64,000 nucleotides of DNA from Pseudarthrobacter phenanthrenivorans Sphe3 (GTDB taxonomy: Bacteria > Actinomycetota > Actinomycetes > Actinomycetales > Micrococcaceae). The notes under the pieces were generated by a model. That model was given only the letters and a program-made list of their open reading frames with translations, ran no database searches and was not told the DNA's origin. The DNA lies in the NCBI RefSeq assembly GCF_000189535.1, contig NC_015145.1, positions 3,968,001 through 4,032,000 on the forward strand, given 5' to 3'. Position numbers and translations under genes: made by a program. This document shows positions 1-8,894 of this stretch, in pieces (position 1 is the first letter of the stretch; each line of letters opens with the position of its first letter).

Positions 1-1
1 G

Positions 2-454
2 CAGGGAAGGGTCCCGCTGGCGCCGTTCCTTGCCCAAAGCGACATCGTGGTGAACTGCACGCTGCAGGACCCGAACAACCCGCTGACTTACCTGCGGACG
101 GAGGACCTGGCGGCGTTCAATCCCGGCAGCCTCATCATTGATGTTTCGTGCGACGACGGCATGGGTTTCAGTTGGGCCCGGAGCACCACTTTCGCCGACC
201 CCATGTTCACGGTGGGCGACCACATCAACTACTACGCCGTGGACCACAGCCCGTCCTACCTTTGGAATTCCTCGAGCTGGGAGATCAGCCAGGCGCTGCT
301 GCCGTTCCTGGACACCGTGCTTGGCGGCCCGGAAGCCTGGGAAGGCAACGAAACCATTTCCCGGGCCATCGAAATCCGTGACGGCGTGATCCGCAACCAG
401 GACGTCCTGGCGTTCCAGAAACGCCAAGAGGAGTACCCGCACCTCCCGCTGTAG
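2..454 (+). CDS. Partial NAD(P)-dependent dehydrogenase of the alanine dehydrogenase/PNT type, N5-(carboxyethyl)ornithine synthase-like
   Basis: The frame is open from the left edge and stops at TAG 452-454, so only about the last 150 residues are visible. The segment IIDVSCDDGMGFSWA, followed by TTFADPMF and YYAVDHSPSYLWNSSS, resembles the C-terminal part of N5-(carboxyethyl)ornithine synthases and related alanine-dehydrogenase-fold enzymes. These reduce the imine formed between an amino acid and pyruvate, or the reverse. The nucleotide-binding core would lie mostly outside the window, so the substrate is inferred from resemblance only. The gene converges on the MFS transporter downstream, with 38 bp between the stop codons. 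A general alanine dehydrogenase/saccharopine dehydrogenase relative is the main alternative. Confidence 0.6.
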   Translation, partial: QGRVPLAPFLAQSDIVVNCTLQDPNNPLTYLRTEDLAAFNPGSLIIDVSCDDGMGFSWARSTTFADPMFTVGDHINYYAVDHSPSYLWNSSSWEISQALLPFLDTVLGGPEAWEGNETISRAIEIRDGVIRNQDVLAFQKRQEEYPHLPL

Positions 455-492
455 ACGGCGGGCCGGGGCTGTCTGCCGAGCGCGCCGCCCGG

Positions 493-1872
493 TTAGGCGG
501 CGGCCCGGCTGACAATTCGGACGGGTTGCCGGCGGTCCCGGAGGTTCACCCTCAACAGGAGCGATCCCTTGCGTGCAAGGATCACGGCAACTGCCAGTGC
601 CGCGGCCGCGGGCACCCCGCCGGACACCAGCAGGGCCACGTGCGGGTCCGCGTGTTCGGCAATCCAGCCAAGCATCGGGCCGCCAATGGCCTGGCCGCCG
701 ATCAGCACCATGATGTACAGGCTCATCACTCTGCCCCTGATGCCCATGTTGGAACTGACCTGGACCAGCTGGTTGGATCCGGTGAGGAACATCAGGCACC
801 AGAATCCGGACAGCACCATCATGGCACCGAACACCAGCATGGACGGCGCCGCGGCAGCCACGCACAGCATGGCTCCATACATCCCCGCGCAGAACACAAC
901 GGACCGGAGCCGGAGCTGCCGGCGGCGGGTCGATGCCACTGCGCCTGCCAGTGCCCCAAGCGCCACCAGGGCGTTCAGGAGGCCGTAGCCGCCGGCTCCC
1001 ACATTGAACACGTGGTCCGCGAAGGCGGCAAGCACTACGGGCAGGCCCATGGCGAATACCGCAATGAAGCCGGCCATCAGCCAGGGCCAGTAGATGGTGG
1101 GCTTACTCAAGGCATACCGCAGCCCTTCCCTGAGCATTCCCTTGCTCTTGGGCACCGGGGCGCTGGTGAACAGCTGGTCCTTTCGGAGGATGAGCAGCAT
1201 GGCCACTGTGGAGCAGCAGGCAAACGCATTGCCCGCAAACGCCCACCCCGCCCCCATCGCCATGAGCAGCCACCCGGCCAGGGCAGGCCCAATCAGCCCG
1301 CCCAGCTGGAACGTGGTGGAGTTGACGCTGATGGCGTTGCGGAGGTACGTGGGCCCCACCAGTTCATGGACGAATACCTGCCGGGCCGGCTGGTCCAGGA
1401 CCGTCACCAGGCCCAGCACCAGCGCTATCACGTACACGTGCCACACCTCGATGGCGCCCGTCAGCGCGAGGACTGCGAGCGCGGCTGCCAGGACCGCGGC
1501 GAGGCTCTGGCACAGGATGAGGATCTTCCGCTTGGCGAACCGGTCCGCCACCATCCCGCCCCACGGTCCCAGCAGCAGCGACGGCAGGAACTGCAGGGCC
1601 ACGGTGATGCCAACGGCCGTCACGGAACCGGACAGCTCCAGCACCAGCCAGTCCTGCGCGATCCGCTGCATCCAGATGGCGATGACGGCCACAAAATGCC
1701 CCACCGCAAAGATGCGGAAGTTGGGAACCTTGAGCGAAATGAACGTGTGCTTCCAGGGCAGCCGTTCGCTGACGACGGCGACGGGCTGGGTCTGGTGTTC
1801 CGGCGGCGGGGCGCCGGCAGAGTCGATGGCGGGCTGGCTGACAGTTGCCGTTGACGGCGGTGGGGGTGCCAC
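493..1872 (-). CDS. MFS transporter, EntS-like exporter
   Basis: About 459 residues with some twelve hydrophobic segments. The first, near FRIFAVGHFVAVIAIWMQRIAQDWLV, has the look of the MFS_3/EntS branch of single-component exporters, followed by the loop motif WGGMVADRFAKRKIL, a variant of the MFS motif A. I chose the GTG at 1872 because GAGG lies eight bases before it. The frame stays open to a TTG at 1977, which would add a Pro-rich stretch. Members of this branch export small molecules such as siderophores or drugs; the substrate here is unknown. It is divergent from a LysR gene, and the gap holds two palindromes, so control by that LysR protein is likely. Confidence 0.85.
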   Translation of the reverse strand: MAPPPPSTATVSQPAIDSAGAPPPEHQTQPVAVVSERLPWKHTFISLKVPNFRIFAVGHFVAVIAIWMQRIAQDWLVLELSGSVTAVGITVALQFLPSLLLGPWGGMVADRFAKRKILILCQSLAAVLAAALAVLALTGAIEVWHVYVIALVLGLVTVLDQPARQVFVHELVGPTYLRNAISVNSTTFQLGGLIGPALAGWLLMAMGAGWAFAGNAFACCSTVAMLLILRKDQLFTSAPVPKSKGMLREGLRYALSKPTIYWPWLMAGFIAVFAMGLPVVLAAFADHVFNVGAGGYGLLNALVALGALAGAVASTRRRQLRLRSVVFCAGMYGAMLCVAAAAPSMLVFGAMMVLSGFWCLMFLTGSNQLVQVSSNMGIRGRVMSLYIMVLIGGQAIGGPMLGWIAEHADPHVALLVSGGVPAAAALAVAVILARKGSLLLRVNLRDRRQPVRIVSRAAA

Positions 1873-1933
1873 AGGTATGTCCTCACAGTGCGTGCGGTCC
1901 GGGATGCCCTTAACGCTAGGCTGGGGCAAAGGA

Positions 1934-1958
1934 TTATGGAGACGTATCGTCTCTATAA
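1934..1958. promoter_or_regulatory. Inverted repeat in the MFS/LysR divergent gap
   Basis: TTAT-G-GAGACG and CGTCTC-T-ATAA face each other across TAT, an 11-base arm with one mismatch. It lies next to the T-N11-A palindrome and may be a second regulator site or a promoter operator. Confidence 0.45.
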
Positions 1959-1963
1959 CTCCT

Positions 1964-1978
1964 ATTGCAGACTGCAAT
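1964..1978. promoter_or_regulatory. LysR-type operator (T-N11-A)
   Basis: ATTGCAG-A-CTGCAAT is a perfect 7-base palindrome and contains the classical T-N11-A LysR box. It ends 38 bases before the LysR start at 2017 and lies about 90 bases from the MFS start. This fits autoregulation by the LysR protein plus activation of the exporter. Confidence 0.7.
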
Positions 1979-2016
1979 GCCTAAGATGTCCGCACTTATT
2001 GCCACCGGAGTCCGTA

Positions 2017-2871
2017 GTGTTTGAACCAGCCCAGTTGCGCTCCTTCCTTGCCGTGGCGGAAACGCTCAGCTTCACCAAGGCGGCAGAGCGCCTCGGCCTG
2101 GCCCAGCCCACCGTCAGCCAGCATGTCCGCAAACTCGAGGCGGCCGCCAAGCGGGTCCTGGTCAGCCGGGACACCCGCGATGTGAGGCTCACGGACAACG
2201 GGGACGCGATGGCGGGATTCGCGCGGAACATCCTGGCGGCGCACGACTCCGCTTCCCGCTATTTCTCCGGGTCCGCAATGCGCGGGAGGCTGCGGTTCGG
2301 TACCGCAGACGATCTGGCCATCACGGGCCTGCCGCGGATCCTGCGGGAGTTCCGGCAGATCTATCCACAGATCAACCTGGAACTGACGGTCGGCCAGAGC
2401 GACCAGCTGTACAAAAAACTCAACGCCGGCCAGCTGGACCTGGTCTTCGTCAAGTGGGTGGCGGGCGCCAAGGACGGGACCGTAGTCCAGCACGACTCCT
2501 TCTCCTGGGTGGGGCTGGAGCAGACCACGCTGGACCCGGCCGCTCCGGTTCCGCTGATTGCCTACCCGTCCCCGAGTTTGAGCCGGAAACTTGCCATCGA
2601 CGCCCTTGAGGCCCACGGCAGGACCTGGCGGATTACCTGCACAACCCGGCAGATCAGCGGCGTGCTTGCTGCCGTGCGGGCCGGGATCGGCGTGGCGGTG
2701 ATGCCGTCCTCGCTTGTTCCGGAGGACCTGAAGATCATTACCCGGCGCTTCGATCTCCCGCCGGTGGGAGACGTGGACTTCACCCTGATCCGCAACCCCC
2801 TGGCCAACGCCGAGGTCATCGACGCGCTCACCCAGTCAATTGTGGGCCGGACCATTAACCGCCAATCATAA
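2017..2871 (+). CDS. LysR family transcriptional regulator
   Basis: The protein has 284 residues from the GTG at 2017, which has GGAG seven bases upstream. The N-terminal winged helix-turn-helix is clear: LRSFLAVAETLSFTKAAERL, then AQPTVSQHVRKLE within the first 50 residues. An effector-binding domain follows, containing LRFGTADDLAITGLPRIL and a second lobe with GVLAAVRAGIGVAVMPSSLV. The length is normal for the family. It is divergent from the MFS exporter, with a perfect T-N11-A box in the gap, so it probably controls the exporter and itself. The inducer is unknown. Confidence 0.9.
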   Translation: MFEPAQLRSFLAVAETLSFTKAAERLGLAQPTVSQHVRKLEAAAKRVLVSRDTRDVRLTDNGDAMAGFARNILAAHDSASRYFSGSAMRGRLRFGTADDLAITGLPRILREFRQIYPQINLELTVGQSDQLYKKLNAGQLDLVFVKWVAGAKDGTVVQHDSFSWVGLEQTTLDPAAPVPLIAYPSPSLSRKLAIDALEAHGRTWRITCTTRQISGVLAAVRAGIGVAVMPSSLVPEDLKIITRRFDLPPVGDVDFTLIRNPLANAEVIDALTQSIVGRTINRQS

Positions 2872-3030
2872 CGCCGGCCAGGGCCCGGCCAGGGGCAGAC
2901 TTGCCGCAGCTTCCATTGATTGCACAAGGTCGCATCACTTATGCTGATTTTCCAGGGTCAAGCAGCTGGCCGGTTCACCAACACGAGCGCATACCTGCAT
3001 GCCAGGATTCCCGCTCGGGACAGGCAGCCA

Positions 3031-3348
3031 ATGACGACAGCCAAGAACCCTCACTACAGCCCGGCCCATAACCGCGCGCACACCACTGCGCGGCCGCTTG
3101 GCACCCGCAATTCCCGGCTCGGTGCCGGCATCGCCACCACCGACTCCGGATACGTCGGAAAACCCACCTGTGACAGGTGCCGAACCGACGAATTCGTCTA
3201 CCTCGAGTCCTACATCCCGCCTACTTACCGGCGTGACGGGTCCGTGGCCAGCCTTGGTGAAGTCGCCTACACGTGCACGCGCTGCGAGGATTTCTCGGCT
3301 CACAGCGTCCCGGTCACGTGGACGCCGCCCGGGTGGTACCTGGGCTAG
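3031..3348 (+). CDS. Small hypothetical protein with two CxxC pairs
   Basis: A 105-residue protein from ATG 3031; the frame is open further upstream, but without a convincing start. The N-terminal half is rich in His, Thr and Arg and looks disordered. The C-terminal half has CDRC and, about 37 residues later, CTRC, separated by a hydrophobic/aromatic segment. This spacing is what a zinc ribbon would show. I do not recognise the family and assign no function. A strong bidirectional terminator follows, shared with putA on the other strand. Confidence 0.6.
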   Translation: MTTAKNPHYSPAHNRAHTTARPLGTRNSRLGAGIATTDSGYVGKPTCDRCRTDEFVYLESYIPPTYRRDGSVASLGEVAYTCTRCEDFSAHSVPVTWTPPGWYLG

Positions 3349-3393
3349 TTTCCAAGGTCTCCCGCCGCACAGCCAGTGCGGACACCTGGAATC

Positions 3394-3437
3394 AAAGAGG
3401 CTGGCCGGCCACCGAAAGGTGGCCGGCCAGCCTCTTT
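3394..3437. terminator. Bidirectional hairpin terminator between the small CxxC protein and putA
   Basis: A perfect 20-bp stem (arms 3394-3413 and 3418-3437) with a GAAA tetraloop; each strand ends in CTCTTT. It sits between two convergent genes and would serve both. Confidence 0.9.
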
Positions 3438-3460
3438 CCAGAGTCAGGGCATCCGGAGAC

Positions 3461-6400
3461 CTAGATCAGGGCATCCGAGAGGTGGTTTGGCGTGCCGAAC
3501 CGGTGCGCGGTAATGCTCACGGCCTGCTCGTGCAGGAACGGCAGCAGTTCCACCCGGCCGGCTTCGGTGACCGGGTGCGCGTAGATCGCAAGGTCGGGGC
3601 GGCCGCCGGTGGCCTCAGCAAGTGCGGAAGCATCGCCACCGATCAGGCGGACGCGTGCGCCGGAAAGCTTCCCCGCCGCGGCGAGACGGCCGGCGGAAGC
3701 CAGCCAGTCGGCGTCGGACTCCACTGCCACCCCGGCGTCCAGCGCGGTGAGTACGGCGCGCAGCTGGGCCGGAAGTTCGACGGCGGTGGACACGGTCAGC
3801 GGCGAACCAGCCAGGACGCCGGCTGCCACGGTCCGTACCAGGTGCGCGAGCGGCGCCCCCTCAGAGAGCCGGATGGTGACGGGCAGGCTGCGGTAGCGGA
3901 AGATGTTGCGTTCCGCGGTGAGGCCGGAAACGTCCTTTGCCGTCCCGAACTCCTCGGCCCACGCCTGCGCATCGGAGGCCAGCGCGCGCTGGACGGACTC
4001 AAGCGCTGCAGGCTCGAGGGCTGTAGCGGCTGCGTTGAGGATCCGCCGGACGCCCGGGTGGGTTACGGCAGCATCAGCGGTGCTGGCCGCGGGAGCCCAG
4101 TCACCCAGGCCGGCCAGGTAGTTGGGCCCGCCTGCCTTGGTGCCGGCGCCTACTGCGGACTTCTTCCAGCCGCCGAAGGGCTGGCGCTGGACGATGGCGC
4201 CGGTGATGCCGCGGTTGACGTACAGGTTTCCGGCCTGGATGGTTTCCAGCCAGATGCCGAGTTCCGCCGAGTTCAGCGAGTGCAGGCCGGCGGTGAGGCC
4301 GTACTCGATCTGGTTCTGGATGGCGATGGCCTCTTCCAGCGTCTCCGCCGTCATCACACCGAGGACGGGCCCGAAGAATTCGGTGAGGTGGAAGTAGGAA
4401 CCGCGCTTCACACCGTAGCGCACGCCCGGGCTCCAGAGCCGGCCGGTGTTGTCCAGCTTCTTCGGCTCCACGGCCCAGTTTTCGCCCTCGCCGAGGGTGG
4501 TCAGGGCGTTGAGGAGCTTGCCGCTGGCGGGCTCGATGATCGGGCCCATCTGGCTGGTGGGGTCCTCGGGGTAGCCCACCTTCAGGGAGGTGACGGCGTC
4601 GATCAGCTGGTTGTGGAACCGCTTGGACTTGGCCACGGAGCCCACCAGGATCACCAGTGAGGCTGCGGAGCACTTCTGGCCGGCGTGGCCGAACGCGGAG
4701 TAGGCCACGTCCTTGGCTGCCAGGTCCAGGTCCGCGCTGGGGGTGACGATGATGGCGTTCTTGCCGCTGGTTTCGGCCAGGAGGGGCAGGTCCTTGCGGA
4801 AGGAGCGGAAAAGTTCTGCGGTCTCGTAGCCGCCCGTAAGGATGACGCGGTCAACGGCGGGGTGGCTGATGAGCTGCTTGCCGAGTTCCCGCTCGCCAAG
4901 CTGCACCATGGTCAGCACGTCGCGCGGAACGCCGGCCTCCCAGAGGGCTTCGATCATCACGGCGCCGCTGCGGGCGGCCTGCTTGGCGGGCTTAATCACG
5001 ACGGCGGAGCCGGCGGCAAGCGCCGCGAGGGTGGACCCTGCCGGGATGGCGACCGGGAAGTTCCACGGCGGGGTGACAACGGTGAGTTTGGCAGGGACGA
5101 ACGTGGCGCCGTCGACCTTGTCCAGCTTGCGCGCAGACTCGGCGTAGTAGTGGGCAAAGTCCACCGCCTCGCTGACCTCGGGGTCGCCCTGGTCGATCGT
5201 CTTGCCGGTCTCGCTGGCCATGACCTCGAGCAGGTCCGCGCGGCGGGCCTCCAGGACGTCGCCCGCGCGGTGCAGGATTTCTGCGCGCTCGGCGCCTGAC
5301 AGTTCGCCCCAGGCCTTGCCCTTTTGGACGGCGGTCTCGATGGCGGTGTTGAGGGTGGCCTCGTCATTGATGTACGCGGCTTCCACAGACGCGTTACCCA
5401 GGGTGGAGGCCGGGACGCGGTCCAGGATGGCCCGGCCCCAGTCACGGTTGGCCGGCAGGGCCGGGTCGGTGTCCGGAGTGTTCTCGAACGCGTTGTGGGG
5501 CATCGGGACCGGCGGCAGGTTGCGGTTCTGCTGGCGGTTCGGCGCCGGTACGTGGTTGTCCAGCGCCGCGAGCGAGGCGAGGAAACGCTGCTTCTCGCGC
5601 TCGAACAGGACCTCGTTTTCGCTCAGCTCGAACACGGCGGACATGAAGTTGTCCTGGCTGGCCCCCTCTTCGAGGCGGCGGATCAGGTACGCGATGGCAA
5701 CGTCGAATTCGGCGGGGTGCACCACCGGGGTGTAGAGCAGCAGCGACCCGACGTCCTTCTTGACGGCCTCGGCCTGCCCTTGCGCCATGCCCAGCAGCAT
5801 CTCGAACTCGATGCCGGACTCGACGCCCCGCTGCTTGGCCAGGAGCCAGGCGAAGGCGATGTCGAACAGGTTGTGGCCGGCCACGCCGATCCGAATGTTC
5901 TTGATCCGCTCGGGGTGGAGCGAATAGTTGATGACGCTCTTGTAGCTGGTATCGGAATCCTGCTTGCTGCCCCAGGTGGCGAGCGGCCAGTCATGCAGGG
6001 ACGACTCCACCTGCTCCATGGGCAGGTTGGCGCCCTTCACCACGCGGACTTTAATGGCAGCACCGCCGTTGGCGCGCCGCTCGGCGGCCCAGTCCTGCAG
6101 GCGGATCATCGCGGACAGGGCGTCCGGGAGGTAGGCCTGGAGCACGATGCCTGCCTCAAGGTCCTTGAATTCCGGCTTGTCCAGGATCCTGGTGAAGACC
6201 GCGATGGTCATGTCCAGATCCTTGTATTCCTCCATGTCCAGGTTAATGAACTTGGCCTTGCCGCCTGTGGTGCTGCCGGGGCGGGCGAAAGATGCGGCGC
6301 GCTGGAACAGCGGAGTGAGCTTCTCGACGACGTGCTCAACGGCTTCGTCGAACGCCCATGCCGAGTGCGGGGCGACAGTGGAGGAGACCTTGATGGAGAC

Positions 6401-6979
6401 GTAGTCCACGTCCGGGCGGGCCAGCAGGGTGTGGGTGCCTTCGAGCCGGCGGGAGGCTTCATGCTCGCCGAGGACTGCTTCGCCGAGGAGGTTGACGTTG
6501 AGCTTGATCCCGTCCTTGCGGATCTTGGCGATCGCGGGGCCCAGCTTGGCGTCGGTGGCGTCAACGATCAGGTGGCCCACCATTTCGCGGAGGACCTTGC
6601 GCGCGATGGGGATGACAACCTGGGGCATTACCGGCGCCATAGCGCCACCCACCTGGACCGCGCGGCGCATGTACCAGGGCAGGAAGGCGGGGACCTTGGG
6701 GGCCAGCGCAGCGAGGTTGCGGGCGGCGACGTTCAGGTCCTCGGGGCGGACCACGCCGTCCACGAAGCCCACGGTGAATTCCAGGCCGTTGGGGTCCTTC
6801 AGCACCCCCGCAAGCTGCTGGGCGGAAGCGTCCACGGGAACCTTGGACGCCTCGGTCAGCCAATGGCGCACCAGGGCCACGGCTTCGGTAGCCAGGGCCT
6901 TGGCCTGGGGCACATCGGCATCGACGGTGCGCAGTGCGGTTCCGGCGGCAACCGCCGGTTCCATTGCAATGTGGGTCAT
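3461..6979 (-). CDS. putA: Bifunctional proline dehydrogenase / L-glutamate-gamma-semialdehyde dehydrogenase
   Basis: A 1172-residue PutA that oxidises proline to P5C with FAD and then P5C/glutamate semialdehyde to glutamate with NAD. The proline dehydrogenase barrel covers about residues 90-480, with LNVNLLGEAVLGE near 160-172 and the proline-binding RRLEEG segment near its end. The aldehyde dehydrogenase domain follows (about 560-1010) with Glu736 in LLAETSGKN and the catalytic Cys770 in GHAGQKCSAA, 34 residues apart as is usual. About 150 more C-terminal residues form a degenerate domain. There is no N-terminal ribbon-helix-helix DNA-binding domain, so regulation must come from elsewhere. 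The permease and LysR gene upstream, and an operator shared with the permease, suggest one proline regulon. Confidence 0.97.
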   Translation of the reverse strand: MTHIAMEPAVAAGTALRTVDADVPQAKALATEAVALVRHWLTEASKVPVDASAQQLAGVLKDPNGLEFTVGFVDGVVRPEDLNVAARNLAALAPKVPAFLPWYMRRAVQVGGAMAPVMPQVVIPIARKVLREMVGHLIVDATDAKLGPAIAKIRKDGIKLNVNLLGEAVLGEHEASRRLEGTHTLLARPDVDYVSIKVSSTVAPHSAWAFDEAVEHVVEKLTPLFQRAASFARPGSTTGGKAKFINLDMEEYKDLDMTIAVFTRILDKPEFKDLEAGIVLQAYLPDALSAMIRLQDWAAERRANGGAAIKVRVVKGANLPMEQVESSLHDWPLATWGSKQDSDTSYKSVINYSLHPERIKNIRIGVAGHNLFDIAFAWLLAKQRGVESGIEFEMLLGMAQGQAEAVKKDVGSLLLYTPVVHPAEFDVAIAYLIRRLEEGASQDNFMSAVFELSENEVLFEREKQRFLASLAALDNHVPAPNRQQNRNLPPVPMPHNAFENTPDTDPALPANRDWGRAILDRVPASTLGNASVEAAYINDEATLNTAIETAVQKGKAWGELSGAERAEILHRAGDVLEARRADLLEVMASETGKTIDQGDPEVSEAVDFAHYYAESARKLDKVDGATFVPAKLTVVTPPWNFPVAIPAGSTLAALAAGSAVVIKPAKQAARSGAVMIEALWEAGVPRDVLTMVQLGERELGKQLISHPAVDRVILTGGYETAELFRSFRKDLPLLAETSGKNAIIVTPSADLDLAAKDVAYSAFGHAGQKCSAASLVILVGSVAKSKRFHNQLIDAVTSLKVGYPEDPTSQMGPIIEPASGKLLNALTTLGEGENWAVEPKKLDNTGRLWSPGVRYGVKRGSYFHLTEFFGPVLGVMTAETLEEAIAIQNQIEYGLTAGLHSLNSAELGIWLETIQAGNLYVNRGITGAIVQRQPFGGWKKSAVGAGTKAGGPNYLAGLGDWAPAASTADAAVTHPGVRRILNAAATALEPAALESVQRALASDAQAWAEEFGTAKDVSGLTAERNIFRYRSLPVTIRLSEGAPLAHLVRTVAAGVLAGSPLTVSTAVELPAQLRAVLTALDAGVAVESDADWLASAGRLAAAGKLSGARVRLIGGDASALAEATGGRPDLAIYAHPVTEAGRVELLPFLHEQAVSITAHRFGTPNHLSDALI

Positions 6980-7046
6980 GGCTTTTCTCGTTCTTTCCTG
7001 AGGTGCAAGGAGGTCTTATCCATCAGTATGAGCTTCCACTCACATA

Positions 7047-7069
7047 AGATAAAGCGATCTTTTCTAAGC
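7047..7069 (-). promoter_or_regulatory. Operator-like element upstream of putA, shared with the permease
   Basis: The segment AGATAAAGCGA, four variable bases, then TTCTAAGC recurs upstream of the permease (8898-8920) as AGATAAAGTGA, four bases, TTCTAACC. Seventeen of 23 positions agree. Both copies have the same orientation relative to their genes and lie about 70 and 100 bases before the start codons. The neighbouring LysR protein is the natural candidate to bind them. Confidence 0.55.
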
Positions 7070-7128
7070 AATACAGGTTAGAAAAACCAAATGTTTCGTG
7101 CCGCGCCGCCAGCCTGATTTCCCCTCCA

Positions 7129-7327
7129 ACGCTGTCTCACTTGACGCAGCCATTTCGGCCACCCTCTCTCACATAACGCCGGTTTCCCTCCGACGCTCTC
7201 TCACTTAATGCGGGAAAAACGGAAACGCTCTATCACCTCCAATGGAAGGTGATAGAGCGTTCCTGGTTGGGCGACGTCAAGTGATAGAGCGTCCGCGTTT
7301 GGGCGACGTTAAGTGATAGAGCGTCCG
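7129..7327. repeat. 32-bp-phased repeat array 1 (four forward, three inverted units)
   Basis: Between putA and the permease, units begin with ACGCTC or close variants at 7129, 7161, 7193 and 7225, exactly 32 bp apart. Inverted units end in GAGCGT at 7260, 7292 and 7324, again 32 bp apart. The two central units form a palindrome with 15-base arms (about 7224-7261). The first 18-20 bases of each unit are conserved and the rest varies. There is no coding potential; the array fills most of the 355-bp gap. Confidence 0.9.
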
Positions 7328-7334
7328 GGTCGGC

Positions 7335-8798
7335 TCAGCCGACGGGGCGGTGCATCTCCACGATTTCCTCGTGCCGGGGGCTGTTGGGATTCATCAGCGA
7401 GTTCTTCTTGCCATAGAGGAAGTAGATGGCCAGGCCCACCAGCAGCCAGACACCGAACCGGACCCACGTTTCCCAGTGCAGCTGGAACATCAGGAAGGCG
7501 GACGCCAGGACGCCGAAGGCGGGAATCACCGGCATCAGCGGCAGGCGGAAGGTGCGCGGAGCGTCCGGCTTCTTGTAGCGGAAGATGATCACCGAGAGGC
7601 AGACGACGACGAACGCCGCCAGGATGCCGATATTCGTCAGGTCCGCGACTTCCTTGATGGGGAACACGCCGGCCAGGAACGCCGAGGCAACACCGGCGAT
7701 CCAGGTAACCCGCTGGGGCGTGCCGTGCCGGTCCGTCTTGGCGAACCAGCCGGGCAGCAGGCCATCGCGGCTCATGGCGAACCAGACGCGGGTGACGCCC
7801 AGGAGGAAGGTCAGCATCACGGTAAGGATGGACAGCACCGCGAACACCGAAATGATGGTGGCGATCACGGGCAGGCCCACGCTGGTAAACGCGGATGCGA
7901 AGCCGGCGGTGGGATCGATGTCCTTGTAGTTCTGCATGCCGGTGAGCACCAGGGTGGCGGCCACGTAGAGCAGCATGGCGATGATGAGGGACAGGATGAT
8001 GGCCTTGGGCATGTGCTTCTTGCCGTCGGTGGCTTCCTCGGCGGCGGTGCTCATGGCGTCATAACCGAACACGGCGAAGAACACGGTGGCTGCACCGGCA
8101 AGGACGGGGCCGAAACCGCTGGGCATGAAGGGGTTGTAGTTGTTGGTGTCGATGTAGAAGACGCCCAGGCCGATGATGAAAAGGATCAGGATCACCTTGA
8201 TGGCAACGGCCACCAGCTCAAAACGGCCGAACGCCTTGGTGCCGCGGGACAGGATCCAGGTGACCAGGAGGCAAACCAGGATGGCAGGGATGTTGACGAT
8301 GCCGCCCTTGCCCTCATCCGCCGTCGAGGTCATCCAGGCCGGCATGTGGATGCCGATGCCGGAGAGGAAGGCGTCAAAGTAGCCCGAGATGCCGATGGCC
8401 ACCACGGCCACGATGGCAATGTATTCGAGCAGCAGGTCCCAGCCGATGAACCAGCCGACGACTTCGCCCAGGGCCACATAGCCATAGGTGTAGGCGGAGC
8501 CGGCGCGCGGAATCATGCCGGCGAACTCTGCGTAGGACAACGCGGCGGCCGCCGAGGCGAGGCCGGCCACCAGGAAGGAAATCAGCACCGCGGGCCCCAC
8601 CCCGGGTGTTCCTTCACTGCCTGCAGCAACCAGGCCGGCAAGGGAAAAGATGCCGACGCCGATAATGCCGCCAACGCCGATGGCCGTCAGCTGCCACAGT
8701 CCGAGTGACTTGAAGAGACCACTGTGCTTATTCTCTTCTTCGATGTCGTCGATCGGCTTTCGCCGCATGATCGACTGGGTCATATCTCTTGTGCTCAT
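7335..8798 (-). CDS. APC superfamily amino acid permease, cationic amino acid transporter-like
   Basis: 487 residues from ATG 8798, which has AGGAG six bases before it; a longer reading frame upstream is not supported. The N-terminal segment LWQLTAIGVGGIIGVGIFSLAG is the signature first membrane helix of the APC superfamily. The line SYAEFAGMIPRAGSAYTYGY is typical of its CAT-like branch. About twelve to thirteen membrane helices are visible. It lies downstream of a shared operator and beside putA and a divergent LysR gene, so import of proline or a related amino acid is the best inference. The substrate is not shown by the sequence. Confidence 0.9.
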   Translation of the reverse strand: MSTRDMTQSIMRRKPIDDIEEENKHSGLFKSLGLWQLTAIGVGGIIGVGIFSLAGLVAAGSEGTPGVGPAVLISFLVAGLASAAAALSYAEFAGMIPRAGSAYTYGYVALGEVVGWFIGWDLLLEYIAIVAVVAIGISGYFDAFLSGIGIHMPAWMTSTADEGKGGIVNIPAILVCLLVTWILSRGTKAFGRFELVAVAIKVILILFIIGLGVFYIDTNNYNPFMPSGFGPVLAGAATVFFAVFGYDAMSTAAEEATDGKKHMPKAIILSLIIAMLLYVAATLVLTGMQNYKDIDPTAGFASAFTSVGLPVIATIISVFAVLSILTVMLTFLLGVTRVWFAMSRDGLLPGWFAKTDRHGTPQRVTWIAGVASAFLAGVFPIKEVADLTNIGILAAFVVVCLSVIIFRYKKPDAPRTFRLPLMPVIPAFGVLASAFLMFQLHWETWVRFGVWLLVGLAIYFLYGKKNSLMNPNSPRHEEIVEMHRPVG

Positions 8799-8894
8799 CA
8801 GGAACTCCTGCTTGGGGTGCTGCCCCGTCACGGCGCGCGAAGAATCGCTTGTGACGGGGGTAACTCGGTTCCAACAGTATGCAAGCGGGGTTGC

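Noticed and set aside
526..1854. Long open frame opposite the MFS gene, rich in His and Gln
   Set aside because: It is a frame shadow; the membrane helices and family motifs belong to the minus strand.
5324..7081. Long open frame on the plus strand opposite putA
   Set aside because: It is an antisense shadow of the high-GC putA gene, with no family resemblance and low-complexity composition.
7350..8708. Open frame opposite the permease gene, rich in His, Gly and Asp
   Set aside because: It is a shadow of the permease; there is no ribosome site or recognisable domain.
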